From assembly GCF_003966915.1 (NCBI RefSeq), contig NZ_AP018150.1, forward strand, positions 1,488,001 to 1,552,000: DNA of 64,000 nt. Direction: 5' to 3'. The notes under the pieces are model-generated. The model saw nothing but the letters and a program-made list of their open reading frames with translations. It did no database searches and had not been told where the DNA came from. Below are positions 46,154-57,263 of this stretch, one piece after another. How positions within the stretch are numbered: the first letter of the stretch is position 1; each line of letters opens with the position of its first letter. The position numbers and the translations under genes are program-made. This DNA is from Mycoavidus cysteinexigens (GTDB lineage: Bacteria; Pseudomonadota; Gammaproteobacteria; Burkholderiales; Burkholderiaceae).

Positions 46154-46229
46154 TGGCGTCCCCTAGGGGATTCGAACCCCTGTACTCACCGTGAAAGGGT
46201 GATGTCCTAGGCCTCTAGACGAAGGGGAC
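46154..46229 (-). tRNA. tRNA-Glu (TTC)
   Basis: A 76-base cloverleaf beginning GTCCCCTTCGTCTAGAGG, anticodon loop CTTTCAC giving TTC, T loop TTCGAAT, encoded CCA. Near gltX, which charges it. Confidence 0.97.
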
Positions 46230-46306
46230 AAATTCAGTACTTACGAAAGCATCGAATTATAACGGCAACACTCTAAATTGTGAAGCTTTCTTTGCTTTTA
46301 TTTTAT

Positions 46307-46382
<76 letters not shown>

Positions 46383-46446
46383 ACAAAGAAAACGCGATTT
46401 TAAAGAGCAAATCGTGGTTTGTAAATAGGTATCTTGCTAATCACGC

Positions 46447-46670
46447 TATAAATGTTCACGCAAGATACGCATAGCCGATTGACGGAACAACACGGCGCGC
46501 TTGGAGCTGACCCGATGGCCAACTGAGTTAATTGCATCAAGATTGTAATGTTTCACCTGACGAATGACTTACCGATTGCCCTCCTGGCGAACTATCGAGA
46601 AATCCTCGGTAGTTGCTATTTCGTTCAATTCTTCATTGGATAGATATTTTTGAGATGCACGCTAATATTG
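46447..46670 (-). pseudogene. RhuM-family gene remnant
   Basis: A minus-strand frame reads LNEIATTEDFSIVRQEGNR, a stop, then VKHYNLDAINSVGHRVSSKR and AMRILREHL ending at TAG 46447. This is the conserved core of RhuM-like proteins (HYNLDxIIxVGYRV). A further piece, SVHLKNIY, is upstream in a second frame. At least one nonsense codon and one frameshift make it a relic. RhuM genes often travel with islands or restriction loci; no partner is seen. Confidence 0.65.
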
Positions 46671-46707
46671 CCTATTGACGTTTCAAACACATTCGGTGCC
46701 AGTACCA

Positions 46708-48123
46708 TTACGAATGAGTGAAGCTAGCCAGTCTTGCCAAAACTGTGGCGCGACCAAACAACTCAAGCACGGCATCAATCGATGGCGTATGCGTGGTTCC
46801 CGCTACCAGCAAGCGCAATGGCATCGCCAATTGTGGCATCTTCAGTCCATGCGCTTGCAGCACTGCTTTAAGCACCGCATTAATTTGAGGACGTGCCCAT
46901 TCAACCGTGCTTAAATTCTGTGTAAGCTCAGCCAATGCAATGCGTACCGGCTCGGTTAAATACTGCGTCATTTCATCTGGCTGAGGCTCTGGCGTTCGAT
47001 AAAAGATCAGCGCTGCCTCAGCTAATTCTTTCAGCGTTGCGGCTCGATCTTTCAGTAACGCAACCACGTCAATTAACGCCGGCCCTTGCGTCCAATCTAC
47101 TTCAAGCGCTAACAGAAACGGCTGCACGAGCTCGGCCAAACGAGCATCATCCGCATGCTTGATATAGTGCTGATTCAGCCACTTCAGTTTATCTGGGTCA
47201 TATTGAGCAGGTGATTTGCCCAAATGCTCAAGATCAAACCAAGCCACCAACTGCTCACGCGAAAAAATCTCGTCATCGCCATGGGACCACCCTAAGCGAG
47301 CCAAGTAATTGAGCATGGCTTCTGGCAAATAGCCGTCACTTTGATATTGCATCACACTCATTGCGCCATTGCGCTTTGACATTTTTTCGCCGTTCTGATC
47401 TAGCACCGTCGGTAAATGTGCATAAATAGGCGGCGTATAGCCAAGCGCCCGTAAGATATTCATTTGGCGTGGTGTGTTATTCACATGATCATCGCCGCGA
47501 ATTACATGCGTAATGCGCATATCAATATCGTCAACCACGACACAAAAATTATACGTCGGCGTGCCATCTGGCCGCGCAATAATCAGGTCGTCTAGCTCTT
47601 GATTCGCAATCTCAACCCGTCCTTTAACAGCGTCTTCCCAAATCACTGAGCCCGTAGTTGGATTTTTAAAACGCACAACAGGTTTAACGCCAGCAGGCGG
47701 TGGTGGTAGTTGTTTGCCCTCCTCCGGCCGCCAACGGCCATCATAGCGCGGCTTCTCACCTCGGATACGTTGCTCGTCGCGCAGCGTATCTAGTTCTTCG
47801 GGTGACATATAACAGGGATAGGCTAAACCGTCCGCTAGCATTTGAGCTATAACCTCACGGTAACGATCCATGCGCTGCATTTGATAAAAAGGCCCTTCAT
47901 CCAGATCGAGCCCAAGCCATGCCATGCCTTCAAGGATGACATCGACCGCCGCTTGGGTTGAACGCTCCACATCCGTATCTTCGATGCGGAGAATGAACGT
48001 GCCCCCTGCTCGGCGCGCAAAGGCCCATGGGTAGAGGGCTGAGCGAATATTACCTAAGTGAATGAAACCGGTTGGGCTAGGTGCGAAACGGGTGCGTACA
48101 GTAGAGTTTTTAGTTTGATCCAT
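46708..48123 (-). CDS. gltX: Glutamyl-tRNA synthetase
   Basis: Class I synthetase of 471 residues that charges tRNA-Glu. The HIGH-type segment is [19 protein letters not shown] near residue 13 and the KMSKR motif is in [11 protein letters not shown]. The anticodon-binding helical region covers the last 150 residues. Length is normal. The tRNA run lies about 330 bp downstream on the same strand. Confidence 0.96.
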   Translation of the reverse strand: MDQTKNSTVRTRFAPSPTGFIHLGNIRSALYPWAFARRAGGTFILRIEDTDVERSTQAAVDVILEGMAWLGLDLDEGPFYQMQRMDRYREVIAQMLADGLAYPCYMSPEELDTLRDEQRIRGEKPRYDGRWRPEEGKQLPPPPAGVKPVVRFKNPTTGSVIWEDAVKGRVEIANQELDDLIIARPDGTPTYNFCVVVDDIDMRITHVIRGDDHVNNTPRQMNILRALGYTPPIYAHLPTVLDQNGEKMSKRNGAMSVMQYQSDGYLPEAMLNYLARLGWSHGDDEIFSREQLVAWFDLEHLGKSPAQYDPDKLKWLNQHYIKHADDARLAELVQPFLLALEVDWTQGPALIDVVALLKDRAATLKELAEAALIFYRTPEPQPDEMTQYLTEPVRIALAELTQNLSTVEWARPQINAVLKAVLQAHGLKMPQLAMPLRLLVAGTTHTPSIDAVLELFGRATVLARLASFTHS

Positions 48124-48304
48124 ACGCAGAATTATATCTCAGGAATAAACCACGCCAGCGTGCTCCTTAACGCAATCTACGCCAAACTTAGCTGCCATCA
48201 TTTATCATATAACTGGCTGCCTCGGCCAATCTGGGCGTCGCACCAATAAAATACCAGCCCGAGGTAAAACAATACGAAATCTGGAAAATTATCCTAGATC
48301 CTTA

Positions 48305-48511
48305 GTCGAGTTACCCAAGGAAACTGCCCCCCTTAGGTGCTCACAGATCCGGACGTGAGCGTCTCCGCTCATCTGGCTCTTCCCATTGAAGCCTATTTCC
48401 ATAATAACGGCCAGTGTGCAAACATTCATGTGTGCTTACGTGCCATCCGCGCGAGCCAATGACTGGCTCGGCGACGATGCTCACACAGATGTTTGTATTT
48501 TCGAGTGCACA
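48305..48511 (-). other. Possible group II intron fragment
   Basis: The minus strand reads GAGCCAGATGAGCG-gaga-CGCTCACGTCCGG, then TCTGTGAGCACC, a G run and CTTGGGTAACTCGAC. This resembles the RNA segment that precedes the maturase gene in many bacterial group II introns (GAGCCGxATG...CACGTCCGGATCTGTGAG). No maturase frame follows and the 5' part is short, so it would be a remnant. It directly abuts the IS5 stump. Confidence 0.4.
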
Positions 48512-48943
48512 TTTTACGCTGGCGGCTTGGATTAACCCACACCGTTTAGCCGACTCAATCATCTCAGCTAATAACTCTTCTACTCCCGCTTCACTTAGTC
48601 GCTTGCGCCAACGCGTCAAACTGGAGGGATCGATCGGTGCCTTCGTTTGTAGGTACGTCTCTTCCGTGAAGTATTGTTGGTAGGGATTTTCCACCCAACC
48701 CCACACAACTTCTTCATCTGATAAACCGTACATGTATTGCAGATACAGTAAACCCGCTATCAAGCGAGCCGAGATTGCTGGTCAACCTCTTTCTGAGGTG
48801 AAGCTCTCACTCATTAAGGTACTAAGTCGATCCCAGTTGATCACACTCGATAACCGCGCCAACGGATGATCCATGTTGATCTGTTCGTCCAGGGGCTGGC
48901 GGAATAAATCCCCCGTACTCGCCATCTTTATCTTTGGTCCCAT
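48512..48943 (-). pseudogene. IS5-family transposase 5' remnant
   Basis: From an ATG at 48943 the frame reads LFRQPLDEQINMDHPLARLS, then SERG, a TGA in place of an Arg codon near 48783, and continues LIAGLLYLQYMYGLSDEEVV, DPSSLTRWRKRLSEAGVEEL. This is the N-terminal half of an IS5-type transposase. Homology ends at AASVK, where intron-like DNA begins. Nonfunctional. Confidence 0.82.
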
Positions 48944-49076
48944 CCATTCCTCGTCTCTATTTGCAGGCTTTATTATCCTTATTTCTCTCTTTCTTGCAAT
49001 TAGGGTCAGCCTTCTTTTGCCTTTTCCCTTGATAGCACCAGGCTTACAGAATTATTCAGGGACGACTGATTAAATT

Positions 49077-49682
49077 CTAATAATTATATATACCCCAAGA
49101 ATCACTTATAACCCTTAACATATCTTTTGTTCTAATGAGCAATTTATCCACCATTTGCAGGGTATCAAGCTTTTCGCGAGGCTTAATTCTCTCTTCAATC
49201 TCTTTGTTATTTTGGTGCATTTGGTTTATTTTATTGATTTTATTTTGCAACTCCAATAGTTCTTCTTTTTTTATTTCTTGTTCCCGAAATTCATATATTT
49301 TTTTACTAAATTGCGTAACTTTATATGAATGGTCCAGTATCGCAAGGTATGTCTCATACCTTTTTATTTCGTGATTTGTTTTTCTTAGAAGCCGTTCTAT
49401 TTTTGCTTCAATTTTATGTAAGATGGCTGCCTTACTTTCTTTATCAGCGTTCTGCTTCAACGCATTTATTAAATCCATAAATAGCGATGCACTCTGACTT
49501 CTCTCTTCAGCAGATTCTTTTAAATATAGTTCTGTTGTCTCTAGGTAACTAGCTGAATCATTTATCCATTCTGTATATTCTATGGAACTATAAGTATTAT
49601 TGTTTTCATCCCCACCACCACACCCTATAAGAGATAAAAACAATAAAATTAAAAATATATAAAAAAATCGTATCTTAATCAA
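49077..49682 (-). CDS. AT-rich coiled-coil lipoprotein of unknown function
   Basis: A 201-residue protein with a lipoprotein signal (MIKIRFFYIFLILLFLSLIG before Cys 21), followed by GGGDENNN. The remainder is almost entirely helical and charged (EAKIERLLRKTNHEIKRYET, KKEELLELQNKINKINQMHQ), so it is probably a coiled coil. Base composition is much more AT-rich than the flanking gltX and NlpC/P60 genes, suggesting recent acquisition. No family recognised. A surface or periplasmic role is inferred from the lipobox only. Confidence 0.65.
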   Translation of the reverse strand: MIKIRFFYIFLILLFLSLIGCGGGDENNNTYSSIEYTEWINDSASYLETTELYLKESAEERSQSASLFMDLINALKQNADKESKAAILHKIEAKIERLLRKTNHEIKRYETYLAILDHSYKVTQFSKKIYEFREQEIKKEELLELQNKINKINQMHQNNKEIEERIKPREKLDTLQMVDKLLIRTKDMLRVISDSWGIYNY

Positions 49683-49767
49683 AATTTATTTTTTGAAAAG
49701 TAAACAATGCTTAAATAATATGCATCATCAAAAATACATAGAAAATATAATTTTTAAATCTATTTAA

Positions 49768-50382
49768 CTATCCAGCCAACAACGCTTCAACCCGCCGCGC
49801 TCCCGTATAGCGTTTTTCCCAATAACGGTTATCCAATCGATCAACCCGAATATTATTGCCAGTTGAAGGAGAATGAACGAATTTATTGTCACCAATATAA
49901 ATACCGACATGCGAGAAGGTGCGGCGCATGGTGTTAAAAAATACGAGATCGCCTGGCCGGAGATCAGTCATTTTGATTTTTGTGCCCACCCGACTCATCT
50001 CTACAGCGCGGCGCGGTAATGTCAGGCCCAGCGTATCTTGAAATACATACCGCACAAAACCGCTGCAATCCAAGCCTGAATCTGGCGTGTTGCCGCCCCA
50101 ACGATAGCGTACGCCAATCATATGCAAAGCGCTGACAACGACGTCGCTAGCCTGGGTTGCCATGTCCGACAAAAAGGTATGCCGTTCTTGAATCGGAGCG
50201 CCTGATAATTTGCCAGGATGGCCCTTTGCTTCACTTTCTGTCAGTACAGAAGAATCAAAATTTAAGTTGTTAAAATAGGAATTTTTCTCGGCAAAAGCTG
50301 CGTTTGCATTTAAGATAAGAGCGCCTGTGAAGAGGCTGAGCATAGCCTGCGTGCGCGATAAATTTAGAATTCTTTTAAGCAT
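49768..50382 (-). CDS. NlpC/P60-family cell-wall hydrolase
   Basis: A 204-residue exported peptidase (C40). A signal peptide (about 1-31, ending AFA) is followed by the catalytic domain with Cys in SGLDCSGFVRYVFQ, His in SHVGIYIGDNKFVH, and a third polar residue in the following strand. DLRPGDLVFFNT is typical. Such enzymes cut peptide stems of peptidoglycan. Confidence 0.9.
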   Translation of the reverse strand: MLKRILNLSRTQAMLSLFTGALILNANAAFAEKNSYFNNLNFDSSVLTESEAKGHPGKLSGAPIQERHTFLSDMATQASDVVVSALHMIGVRYRWGGNTPDSGLDCSGFVRYVFQDTLGLTLPRRAVEMSRVGTKIKMTDLRPGDLVFFNTMRRTFSHVGIYIGDNKFVHSPSTGNNIRVDRLDNRYWEKRYTGARRVEALLAG

Positions 50383-50523
50383 AGGTAATAAAAATTCAAG
50401 ATAGAAAGCTAATATTATGAAAGTGCCCGCTATTATAAAGTTTATTCACTCATCCGAAAAGCAAAAAAGCAACTTAAATTTCCCATTAAACTCATACTAG
50501 GCGAGCATAATGCAAATAACAAG

Positions 50524-52122
50524 TTATTCAAGCGCTTTTAGTAGTTGTTGCGTATAAGGTTGCCGTGGAGCGGCAAGTAGTTCTTCAGTCAGTCCTTTTT
50601 CAATTATTTCGCCTGCACTCAGCACTAGGATCCGGTGCGAGATAGCGCGGACCACGTCTAGGTCATGGCTAATGAAAAGATAGGCAAGCTGATGTTTTTG
50701 CTGGAGCTGCGCTAATAAACTCAATACTTGGTGCTGAACGGAGACATCCAGCGCACTGGTTGGTTCATCAAGTATCAGAATACGAGGCTCCAGCACGAGC
50801 GCGCGAGCAATCGCAACGCGCTGCCGTTGCCCTCCAGAAAATTCGTGAGGATAACGGTGTAAAACGGCGGCTTCAAGTCCTACCTCAGACAATACTGCGA
50901 TGATTTTTGCGCGTTGCGCGTGAGCGCTTAATTCAGGTCGGTGCAAGGCCAACCCTTCGCCAACGATGCGTTCAATGGTTAAACGTGGTGAAAGCGAGCC
51001 ATATGGATCTTGAAAAACCACTTGCATCTGCGCGCGCAATCGTGTGCGCGCAGTCGACGTCATGTTTGAGAGTGGCTGCCCATTAAATTTAACCAGGCCC
51101 GTCTGCACTCGTTGCAAGCCCAGCAAGGCCATAGCCAGCGTCGATTTACCCGAGCCTGATTCACCTATAACGCCAACCGTTTCCCCTTGTCTCAGCGTTA
51201 AGTCGAGATTTTTAACGGCCGTTAAAGAACCCGCAGAAAACCAACCCGCCCATCCACTTAGAGGTGTGCGAAATGCAACCGAGAGTCGGTTAGCCTCCAG
51301 CAAGATCGGAGCATTTGCCGCTACGGGCGCTAATTGACAACGCACGCGGCTCGTTAATAGCTGCTGTGTATAAGGATGCTGCGGCGCATTAAAAATTTGG
51401 GTGCACGCGCCACTTTCGACCAACCTCCCCTCTTTCATGACCGCAACGCGTTGTGCAAAGTGGCGCACGAGATTTAAGTCATGGGTAATCAGCAATACTG
51501 CCATGCCGCGCTGCTTTGCCTCGTCTTGCTGCAAAGAAATTAAGAGTTCGATAATTTGTGCGCGCAGCGTCATATCCAACGCTGTCGTAGGCTCATCCGC
51601 TAACAATAAGCGCGGGCGGCAAGCTAACGCCATGGCAATCATCGCGCGTTGGCGCTGGCCGCCCGATAGTTGATGGGGATAGCTATCCACTTGTCGCGGC
51701 GCATCGCTAATCCCCGTACGCTCTAGCAGCTCAATCGCGCGCATACGGGCTTGCTTAGCATTTACTCCGTCATGCCAAATAATGGTTTCGCCAATTTGCG
51801 CCCCAATCGTATAAAGTGGATTTAACGCACTCATCGGCTCTTGAAAAACCATGGCAATTTCAGCGCCGCGCACAGCGCGCATCTGGCGCTCGCTTTTCTG
51901 CAAAAGATCTACGCCAGCAAAATGAATTGCCCCGCTGAGCGTGGCTTCGCGCACTAAACGCAGCGTTGCCAGCGCAGTCACGCTCTTGCCTGAGCCCGAT
52001 TCACCCACCAATGCCAGCCGTTCGCCTTCGGCAATGGCCAAACTTAGGTTGTCTACCGCCAGCGTCTTGCCAAAACGCACGCTTAAATGCTCAATTGATA
52101 AGAGAGGAGAGTTTGCATCCAT
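50524..52122 (-). CDS. yejF: Peptide ABC transporter ATPase with two nucleotide-binding domains (YejF)
   Basis: A 532-residue protein with two ABC modules. Each has Walker A GESGSGKS (near residues 37 and 315), signatures LSGGQRQR and FSGGQRQR, and Walker B LLLADEP and ILILDEP. The fused form and gene order match YejF, which powers uptake of oligopeptides and, in E. coli, microcin C. Last gene of yejABEF. Confidence 0.92.
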   Translation of the reverse strand: MDANSPLLSIEHLSVRFGKTLAVDNLSLAIAEGERLALVGESGSGKSVTALATLRLVREATLSGAIHFAGVDLLQKSERQMRAVRGAEIAMVFQEPMSALNPLYTIGAQIGETIIWHDGVNAKQARMRAIELLERTGISDAPRQVDSYPHQLSGGQRQRAMIAMALACRPRLLLADEPTTALDMTLRAQIIELLISLQQDEAKQRGMAVLLITHDLNLVRHFAQRVAVMKEGRLVESGACTQIFNAPQHPYTQQLLTSRVRCQLAPVAANAPILLEANRLSVAFRTPLSGWAGWFSAGSLTAVKNLDLTLRQGETVGVIGESGSGKSTLAMALLGLQRVQTGLVKFNGQPLSNMTSTARTRLRAQMQVVFQDPYGSLSPRLTIERIVGEGLALHRPELSAHAQRAKIIAVLSEVGLEAAVLHRYPHEFSGGQRQRVAIARALVLEPRILILDEPTSALDVSVQHQVLSLLAQLQQKHQLAYLFISHDLDVVRAISHRILVLSAGEIIEKGLTEELLAAPRQPYTQQLLKALE

Positions 52123-52142
52123 TATTGGGCGTTCATGAATAT

Positions 52143-53246
52143 TTATAGTAACGTGCCACCCGCCGCTTGCACCCTATCTGCTAGCCGCATATCGAGCGCA
52201 TCGCGCAGCGCACTGCCAATAAATGACAGCAGCAACAGCGTTATCACCAACACCCCAAAGGTGGTGAGCGAGATCCACCAGGCATCCAAATTGGCTTTGC
52301 CTTGCGCCAATAACTCGCCCAGGCTCGGCGTGGTCGCAGGCACGCCCAGCCCAAGGAAATCAAGGCTGGTCAGCGCCAAAATAGCGCCGCTCATTCTAAA
52401 GGGCAAAAAGGTGATCAGCGGGGTCAGGCTATTAGGCAAGATATGACGCCAAATAATTTTCCAATGCGATAAACCCATGGCGCGCGCCGCTTTCACATAA
52501 TCTTGCGTGCGATTGCGCAAAAATTCAGCACGCATATAATCGGCTAAGCCCAGCCAGCCAAAAAGCGATAGTAACGCAACCAGTAACAGCAAGCTGGGCT
52601 CAAAAATCGAAGCAAAAATGATGAGTAAATACAGTTCCGGCAAAGCACCCCAGATTTCAATCAAGCGTTGACATAGCAAATCGAAACGCCCGCCAAAATA
52701 CCCTTGTAAAGCTCCGGCCAAGACACCCAACACGGTCCCTAGCGTAGTCAGCGCCAAAGCAAATAAAAGCGAGGTGCGAAAACCATAAATCAGGCGCGCC
52801 AATACATCGCGCCCTCGATCATCGGTGCCTAACCAGTTTTCATGAGAGGGCGGCGCTGGATTGGGCGCACCGGAAAAATAGTTTAATGTGTTGTAGTCAT
52901 AATGGTTGAGGGGATAAAGCGCAAAATTGCCGGCTGCGGTTAAGCGCTGATGAATATAAGGATCGAGATAATCGACTGGGGTTGGAAAATCACCGCCAAA
53001 GGTGGTTTCTGCATAAGTCGACCATATTGGGAAATACCATTTCCCCTCGTACTGAATCAGTAACGGCCGATCATCTGAATAAAGCGGCGCTAATAGGCTA
53101 AGCGCAAAGAGACTGACTAATAAGATTAGGCTCCAATAGCCAAGCCGATTTTGCTTAAAACGCAGCCCAATCCGCTGCCACGGCGTTTTAGACACAGATA
53201 AAGCCGCGCCGGCATCAAGCGCAGTCGATGCTGCTGCCATCTTCAA
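52143..53246 (-). CDS. yejE: Peptide ABC transporter permease YejE
   Basis: A 367-residue inner-membrane permease of the DppC/OppC type. The segment HENWLGTDDRGRDVLARLIYG is the family signature and the EAA loop is YVKAARAMGLSHWKIIWRHILP. Its ATG overlaps the yejB stop. Confidence 0.92.
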   Translation of the reverse strand: MKMAAASTALDAGAALSVSKTPWQRIGLRFKQNRLGYWSLILLVSLFALSLLAPLYSDDRPLLIQYEGKWYFPIWSTYAETTFGGDFPTPVDYLDPYIHQRLTAAGNFALYPLNHYDYNTLNYFSGAPNPAPPSHENWLGTDDRGRDVLARLIYGFRTSLLFALALTTLGTVLGVLAGALQGYFGGRFDLLCQRLIEIWGALPELYLLIIFASIFEPSLLLLVALLSLFGWLGLADYMRAEFLRNRTQDYVKAARAMGLSHWKIIWRHILPNSLTPLITFLPFRMSGAILALTSLDFLGLGVPATTPSLGELLAQGKANLDAWWISLTTFGVLVITLLLLSFIGSALRDALDMRLADRVQAAGGTLL

Positions 53247-54301
53247 GGCTCTCCTTGTCCAAATCGAATGCGTGGGTCAACCCACACGTAGCAAAGGTCG
53301 GATAATAATTTAGCCACTAAACCAATCAAAGTGAATAAATAAAGTGAGCCCAAGACCACTGGATAGTCGCGCCGCAGCACGGATTCATAAGACAATAAGC
53401 CAAGTCCATCCAGTGAAAAAAGCGTTTCAATCAGCAAGCTACCACTAAAGAAAGCGCCAATAAATGCGGCTGGAAAGCCAACAATCAACGGCAGCAGCGC
53501 ATTCCGAAACACATGCTTAATTAGCACTTGCCGCTCGGGTAGGCCTTTAGCGCGCGCAGTGAGGACGTATTGCTTACGCACCTCTTCCAAAAAAGCATTT
53601 TTGGTCAACATTGTAATTACGGCAAAGCTACCTAACACTGAGGCAGCCAGGGGCAGCGCCAGGTGCCATAAATAATCCAAAATTTTGCCGAACAGACTCA
53701 ATTCGGGCCAATTGTCCGAACTCAAACCGCGTAACGGGAAAAGTTGCCAAAATGACCCGCCACCAAATAGCACCAATAAAAGCACGCCAAGCATAAACCC
53801 CGGAATCGCATAGGCGGACAACACGACTAGGCTACTGATTAAATCAAAGCGAGAACCATGATGCATGGCTTTTGCAATGCCAAGCGGCACCGAAACCAAA
53901 TAACTGAGGAGAAAGGTCCATAAGCCGATACTGATGGATACGGGCAGTTTTGAGACAATTAATGACCATACGCTGCGATGATGAAAATAGCTTTCGCCCA
54001 ACTCAAAGCGCGCAAAATTCAGCAGCATTAAACCATAGCGCTCCAGCGGCGGCTTATCAAAACCATAAAGCGCTTTAAGCTGCTCGATCTGCTGCGCATC
54101 AATGCCATTTTGCGCACGGTAGGCAAAGGCAGCGCTCGCCTCTTGCCGCGCTTGCCCACTCGCTGCCGCCTTGCGCAGCTCTTGTACCGTCTGCTCCACC
54201 GGCCCCCCCGGCACACATTGAATCACCAGGAAAGTCAGCGTTAAGACGCCAATCAGCGTAGGAATCATCAGCAAAACGCGTTTGCATAAATAACCCCACA
54301 T
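53243..54301 (-). CDS. yejB: Peptide ABC transporter permease YejB
   Basis: A 352-residue permease of the DppB/OppB type. It starts MWGYLCKRVLLMIPTLIGVL, a typical first helix. The EAA loop is YVLTARAKGLPERQVLIKHV. It begins three bases after the yejA stop and overlaps yejE by four, so the unit is translationally coupled. Confidence 0.92.
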   Translation of the reverse strand: MWGYLCKRVLLMIPTLIGVLTLTFLVIQCVPGGPVEQTVQELRKAAASGQARQEASAAFAYRAQNGIDAQQIEQLKALYGFDKPPLERYGLMLLNFARFELGESYFHHRSVWSLIVSKLPVSISIGLWTFLLSYLVSVPLGIAKAMHHGSRFDLISSLVVLSAYAIPGFMLGVLLLVLFGGGSFWQLFPLRGLSSDNWPELSLFGKILDYLWHLALPLAASVLGSFAVITMLTKNAFLEEVRKQYVLTARAKGLPERQVLIKHVFRNALLPLIVGFPAAFIGAFFSGSLLIETLFSLDGLGLLSYESVLRRDYPVVLGSLYLFTLIGLVAKLLSDLCYVWVDPRIRFGQGEP

Positions 54302-54304
54302 AAC

Positions 54305-56335
54305 TTAATGCTCAACCGCTAAAGACGAAAAACTAGGAAGCGCTTGTCCGGCAACCTTGCTCGACTTTGTCTGCCGTGGCTGGTCTACGCGCCAAACAGC
54401 GGGGTTTTGCTCCCACCATTGACTCACAATCCAATCTTCGGCTGAATAATACAACGGCAACACCGCCGGATGCGCCAGCGTCTCGCGGTAAGCAATGCGA
54501 TGCTTTGATGTATACCAATGTGGCACCACATAATAGCCATGCAGCAATACGCGATCCAGCGCATGAGTGGCGGTTTTTAATTCATCGCGCGTGCGGGCTG
54601 CAAGCAGTGCGTTTAATAAGCTATCCACCGCCGCGATTTGAATGCCACTGACATTACTCGAACCGATGGTCTTGGCCGCCTGACTGCCAAAGTGCTCCAG
54701 CGTTTCGACGCCAGGGCTTTGCCCCGCCGGCAAGACTAGCGTGGTGAGATCAAAGTCAAAATTTTCCAGGCGTTTTTGATAAAGCGCAAAATCGAGCGTA
54801 CGAAACTTGACTTCAATTCCTAATTTTTCAAGATTGCGCGCATAGGCGGATGAAATTTGAGCGATATTGCCACCGCTATCGTCCAAAATTTCAAAGCGCA
54901 ATGGCTCGCCTTGCGCATTACGCAACGCGCCATCCCGATAGATCCATCCTGCTTGCGCGAGCAACTCACGCGCGCGCCGTAAATTGCTGCGCAATGAATC
55001 CGGCGCAGTGGTCACGGGCGGCTGTGGCAATGGCCCCCAGACCGAAGCATCAAGCTGAGCTTTTAAAGGATTTAACAACTTGAGCTCAGCGTCATCGGGT
55101 AATTTAGGCGCCGCCAATTCACTGTTTGCAAAATAGCTATTGATGCGCTCATATTGTTGGTAAAAAAGCTGACGGTTCGCCCATTCAAAATCAAATGCCA
55201 GCCCTAGCGCTTCGCGCACCCGCTTATCCGCAAAAAATGGGCGGCGGGTATTGATGAAAAAGCCCTGCATCGACGCGCCATTATGCTGTTTAAATTCACC
55301 TTTGATCAATTCACCGCGCTTAAAGCGTTTACCTACATAACTCCGTACCCAATGGCGAGCGCGGTATTCAACCAGCGCATCAAACTCGCCCGCTTTAAAG
55401 GCTTCTAAGCGGGCGGTATCATCGCCATACAGCTTATATACAATCCGCTCAAAGTTATACATCCCACGCCGCACAGGTAAATCTGCGCCCCAATAAGCCG
55501 GATTACGACGATATGTGATTGAGCGGCCGTTGTCATAATGCTCAATTAAATAGGGGCCGCTACTCACCGGCATCTCAAACGTAAGTTGGTCAAATGGCAT
55601 CGTTTGCTGAGCACCTTTACGCAGCAGCCCTTCCGACTGGAGGGCCTGGCTCGGAACCGCATTTTTGTCCTTGCGCTCTACCCACTTAGGAGAAAATACC
55701 GGCAACCCTCCCGCGAGCAAGGGCAGCTCAGGCGCGCTCCGCTTAAAATCAAATCGTAGCGTCAGCCGATCAAGAATGGTTACCCCAGCAATATCTGCGT
55801 AAATCACCCGATACACAGGCGCAGCCGCCTGGCTCACCAGCATCTCATATGAATATTTAACCTCATGCGCAGTGACCGGATCACCATTTGAAAAACGCGC
55901 TTGTGGATGAATATGAAATACCACTGATTTGCCATCGGGCGCAACCTGAATCTCGTCAGCCAATAAGCCATACGCGCTCGCAACCTCATCCGCACTAGCG
56001 GTAAGCAAGGTTTCAAACAATAGTCCAATGCCAGGCGCTTCATTGCCGCGCAATGTAAACGGATTAAATTTATCAAAGCTAGTCCGTCGATTAGGATTCG
56101 CCAAGGTTAATGTACCCCGCTTAGGAGCGTCAGGATTAACATAAGCGAAATGCGCAAAACCAGGCGCATACTTAGGTTGCCCATATTGCGCAACTGCATG
56201 GGCGGCATCAGCGTCACGGATTGGCAGCACCCCGCTTAAACAAAAGAGCAGGAACAGCCAACACGCGCTCCAGCCATAAGCCAAACGAGCGCAACAGTCA
56301 CTGCCATCCGCCCCAACGAAAAAGCGCTGTTTCAT
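54305..56335 (-). CDS. yejA: Peptide ABC transporter substrate-binding protein YejA
   Basis: Large periplasmic binding protein (family 5), about 676 residues. ATG 56335 (MKQRFFVGADGS) begins an export signal ending ADAAHA near residue 46; the extension to 56404 is not needed. Typical segments are FNPFTLRGNEAPGIGLLFE, SSGPYLIEHYDNGRSITYRR and VREALGLAFDFEWANRQLFY. First gene of yejABEF, divergent from fabI; in Burkholderia yejA and fabI are also neighbours. Confidence 0.92.
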   Translation of the reverse strand: MKQRFFVGADGSDCCARLAYGWSACWLFLLFCLSGVLPIRDADAAHAVAQYGQPKYAPGFAHFAYVNPDAPKRGTLTLANPNRRTSFDKFNPFTLRGNEAPGIGLLFETLLTASADEVASAYGLLADEIQVAPDGKSVVFHIHPQARFSNGDPVTAHEVKYSYEMLVSQAAAPVYRVIYADIAGVTILDRLTLRFDFKRSAPELPLLAGGLPVFSPKWVERKDKNAVPSQALQSEGLLRKGAQQTMPFDQLTFEMPVSSGPYLIEHYDNGRSITYRRNPAYWGADLPVRRGMYNFERIVYKLYGDDTARLEAFKAGEFDALVEYRARHWVRSYVGKRFKRGELIKGEFKQHNGASMQGFFINTRRPFFADKRVREALGLAFDFEWANRQLFYQQYERINSYFANSELAAPKLPDDAELKLLNPLKAQLDASVWGPLPQPPVTTAPDSLRSNLRRARELLAQAGWIYRDGALRNAQGEPLRFEILDDSGGNIAQISSAYARNLEKLGIEVKFRTLDFALYQKRLENFDFDLTTLVLPAGQSPGVETLEHFGSQAAKTIGSSNVSGIQIAAVDSLLNALLAARTRDELKTATHALDRVLLHGYYVVPHWYTSKHRIAYRETLAHPAVLPLYYSAEDWIVSQWWEQNPAVWRVDQPRQTKSSKVAGQALPSFSSLAVEH

Positions 56336-56452
56336 ATTTCGGTTTTTTAAAATAGGCAATTCTAGTTGCAATGTGCGAGAATTGTACCCAAAATCTCGCT
56401 CCAATCATGAGAGAAGTGAGTGAGAGACTTTTCTTAATATTATGGAGTATGT

Positions 56453-57244
56453 ATGGGCTTTCTCGCTGGTAAACGCATTTTACTCACCGGACTTTTATCC
56501 AACCGCTCAATTGCTTACGGCATTGCGCAAGCTTGCCATCGTGAAGGCGCTGAACTCGCCTTTACTTATGTTGGCGAACGCTTCAAACAACGCGTCACTG
56601 ATTTTGCTAAAGAGTTCGGCAGTGAATTAGTTTTACCCTGCGATGTCGCTGAAGATGCGCAAATTGAGGAAACCTTCACCACGCTAAAAACGCATTGGGA
56701 CCACTTGGATGGCTTAGTCCACTCAATCGGCTTTGCACCACGCGAAGCCATTGCCGGCGATTTTCTGGAAGGTTTAACGCGTGAAAATTTCAAAATAGCG
56801 CATGATATTTCAGCTTATAGTTTTGCCGCACTCGCCAAAGCTGCGCTGCCGCTTTTATCAGACGATGCGTCGCTGCTCACTCTGACTTACCTGGGCGCTG
56901 AAAAGGTCGTGCCAAACTATAATACGATGGGCCTAGCCAAAGCCTCGCTAGAAGCTAGCGTACGTTATTTAGCCGCCGCTCTCGGTCCGAAGGGGATCCG
57001 GGTTAACGGCATTTCCGCGGGCCCGATTAAGACCTTAGCGGCTAGCGGCATTAAAGGTTTTGGCAAAATTTTAGAATTTGTTGAAGCTCATGCGCCTTTG
57101 CGTCGCAACGTCGGGATTGAGCAGGTAGGAAATGCTGCCGCTTTCTTATTATCTGATTTAGCCGCGGGGGTGAGTGCGGAAATCATGCATGTAGACAGTG
57201 GCTTTAATGCGGTGGTCGCTGGGATGGATGCAGCGGAAGAATAA
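56453..57244 (+). CDS. fabI: Enoyl-ACP reductase FabI
   Basis: NADH-dependent reductase that completes each fatty acid elongation cycle, 263 residues. The cofactor region [17 protein letters not shown] is characteristic of FabI; the catalytic Tyr-x6-Lys is in [14 protein letters not shown]. The target segment for triclosan-type inhibitors is thus present. Divergent from yejA with a 117-bp gap for both promoters. Confidence 0.95.
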   Translation: MGFLAGKRILLTGLLSNRSIAYGIAQACHREGAELAFTYVGERFKQRVTDFAKEFGSELVLPCDVAEDAQIEETFTTLKTHWDHLDGLVHSIGFAPREAIAGDFLEGLTRENFKIAHDISAYSFAALAKAALPLLSDDASLLTLTYLGAEKVVPNYNTMGLAKASLEASVRYLAAALGPKGIRVNGISAGPIKTLAASGIKGFGKILEFVEAHAPLRRNVGIEQVGNAAAFLLSDLAAGVSAEIMHVDSGFNAVVAGMDAAEE

Positions 57245-57263
57245 GTAATCCGCATCTGAAAGG

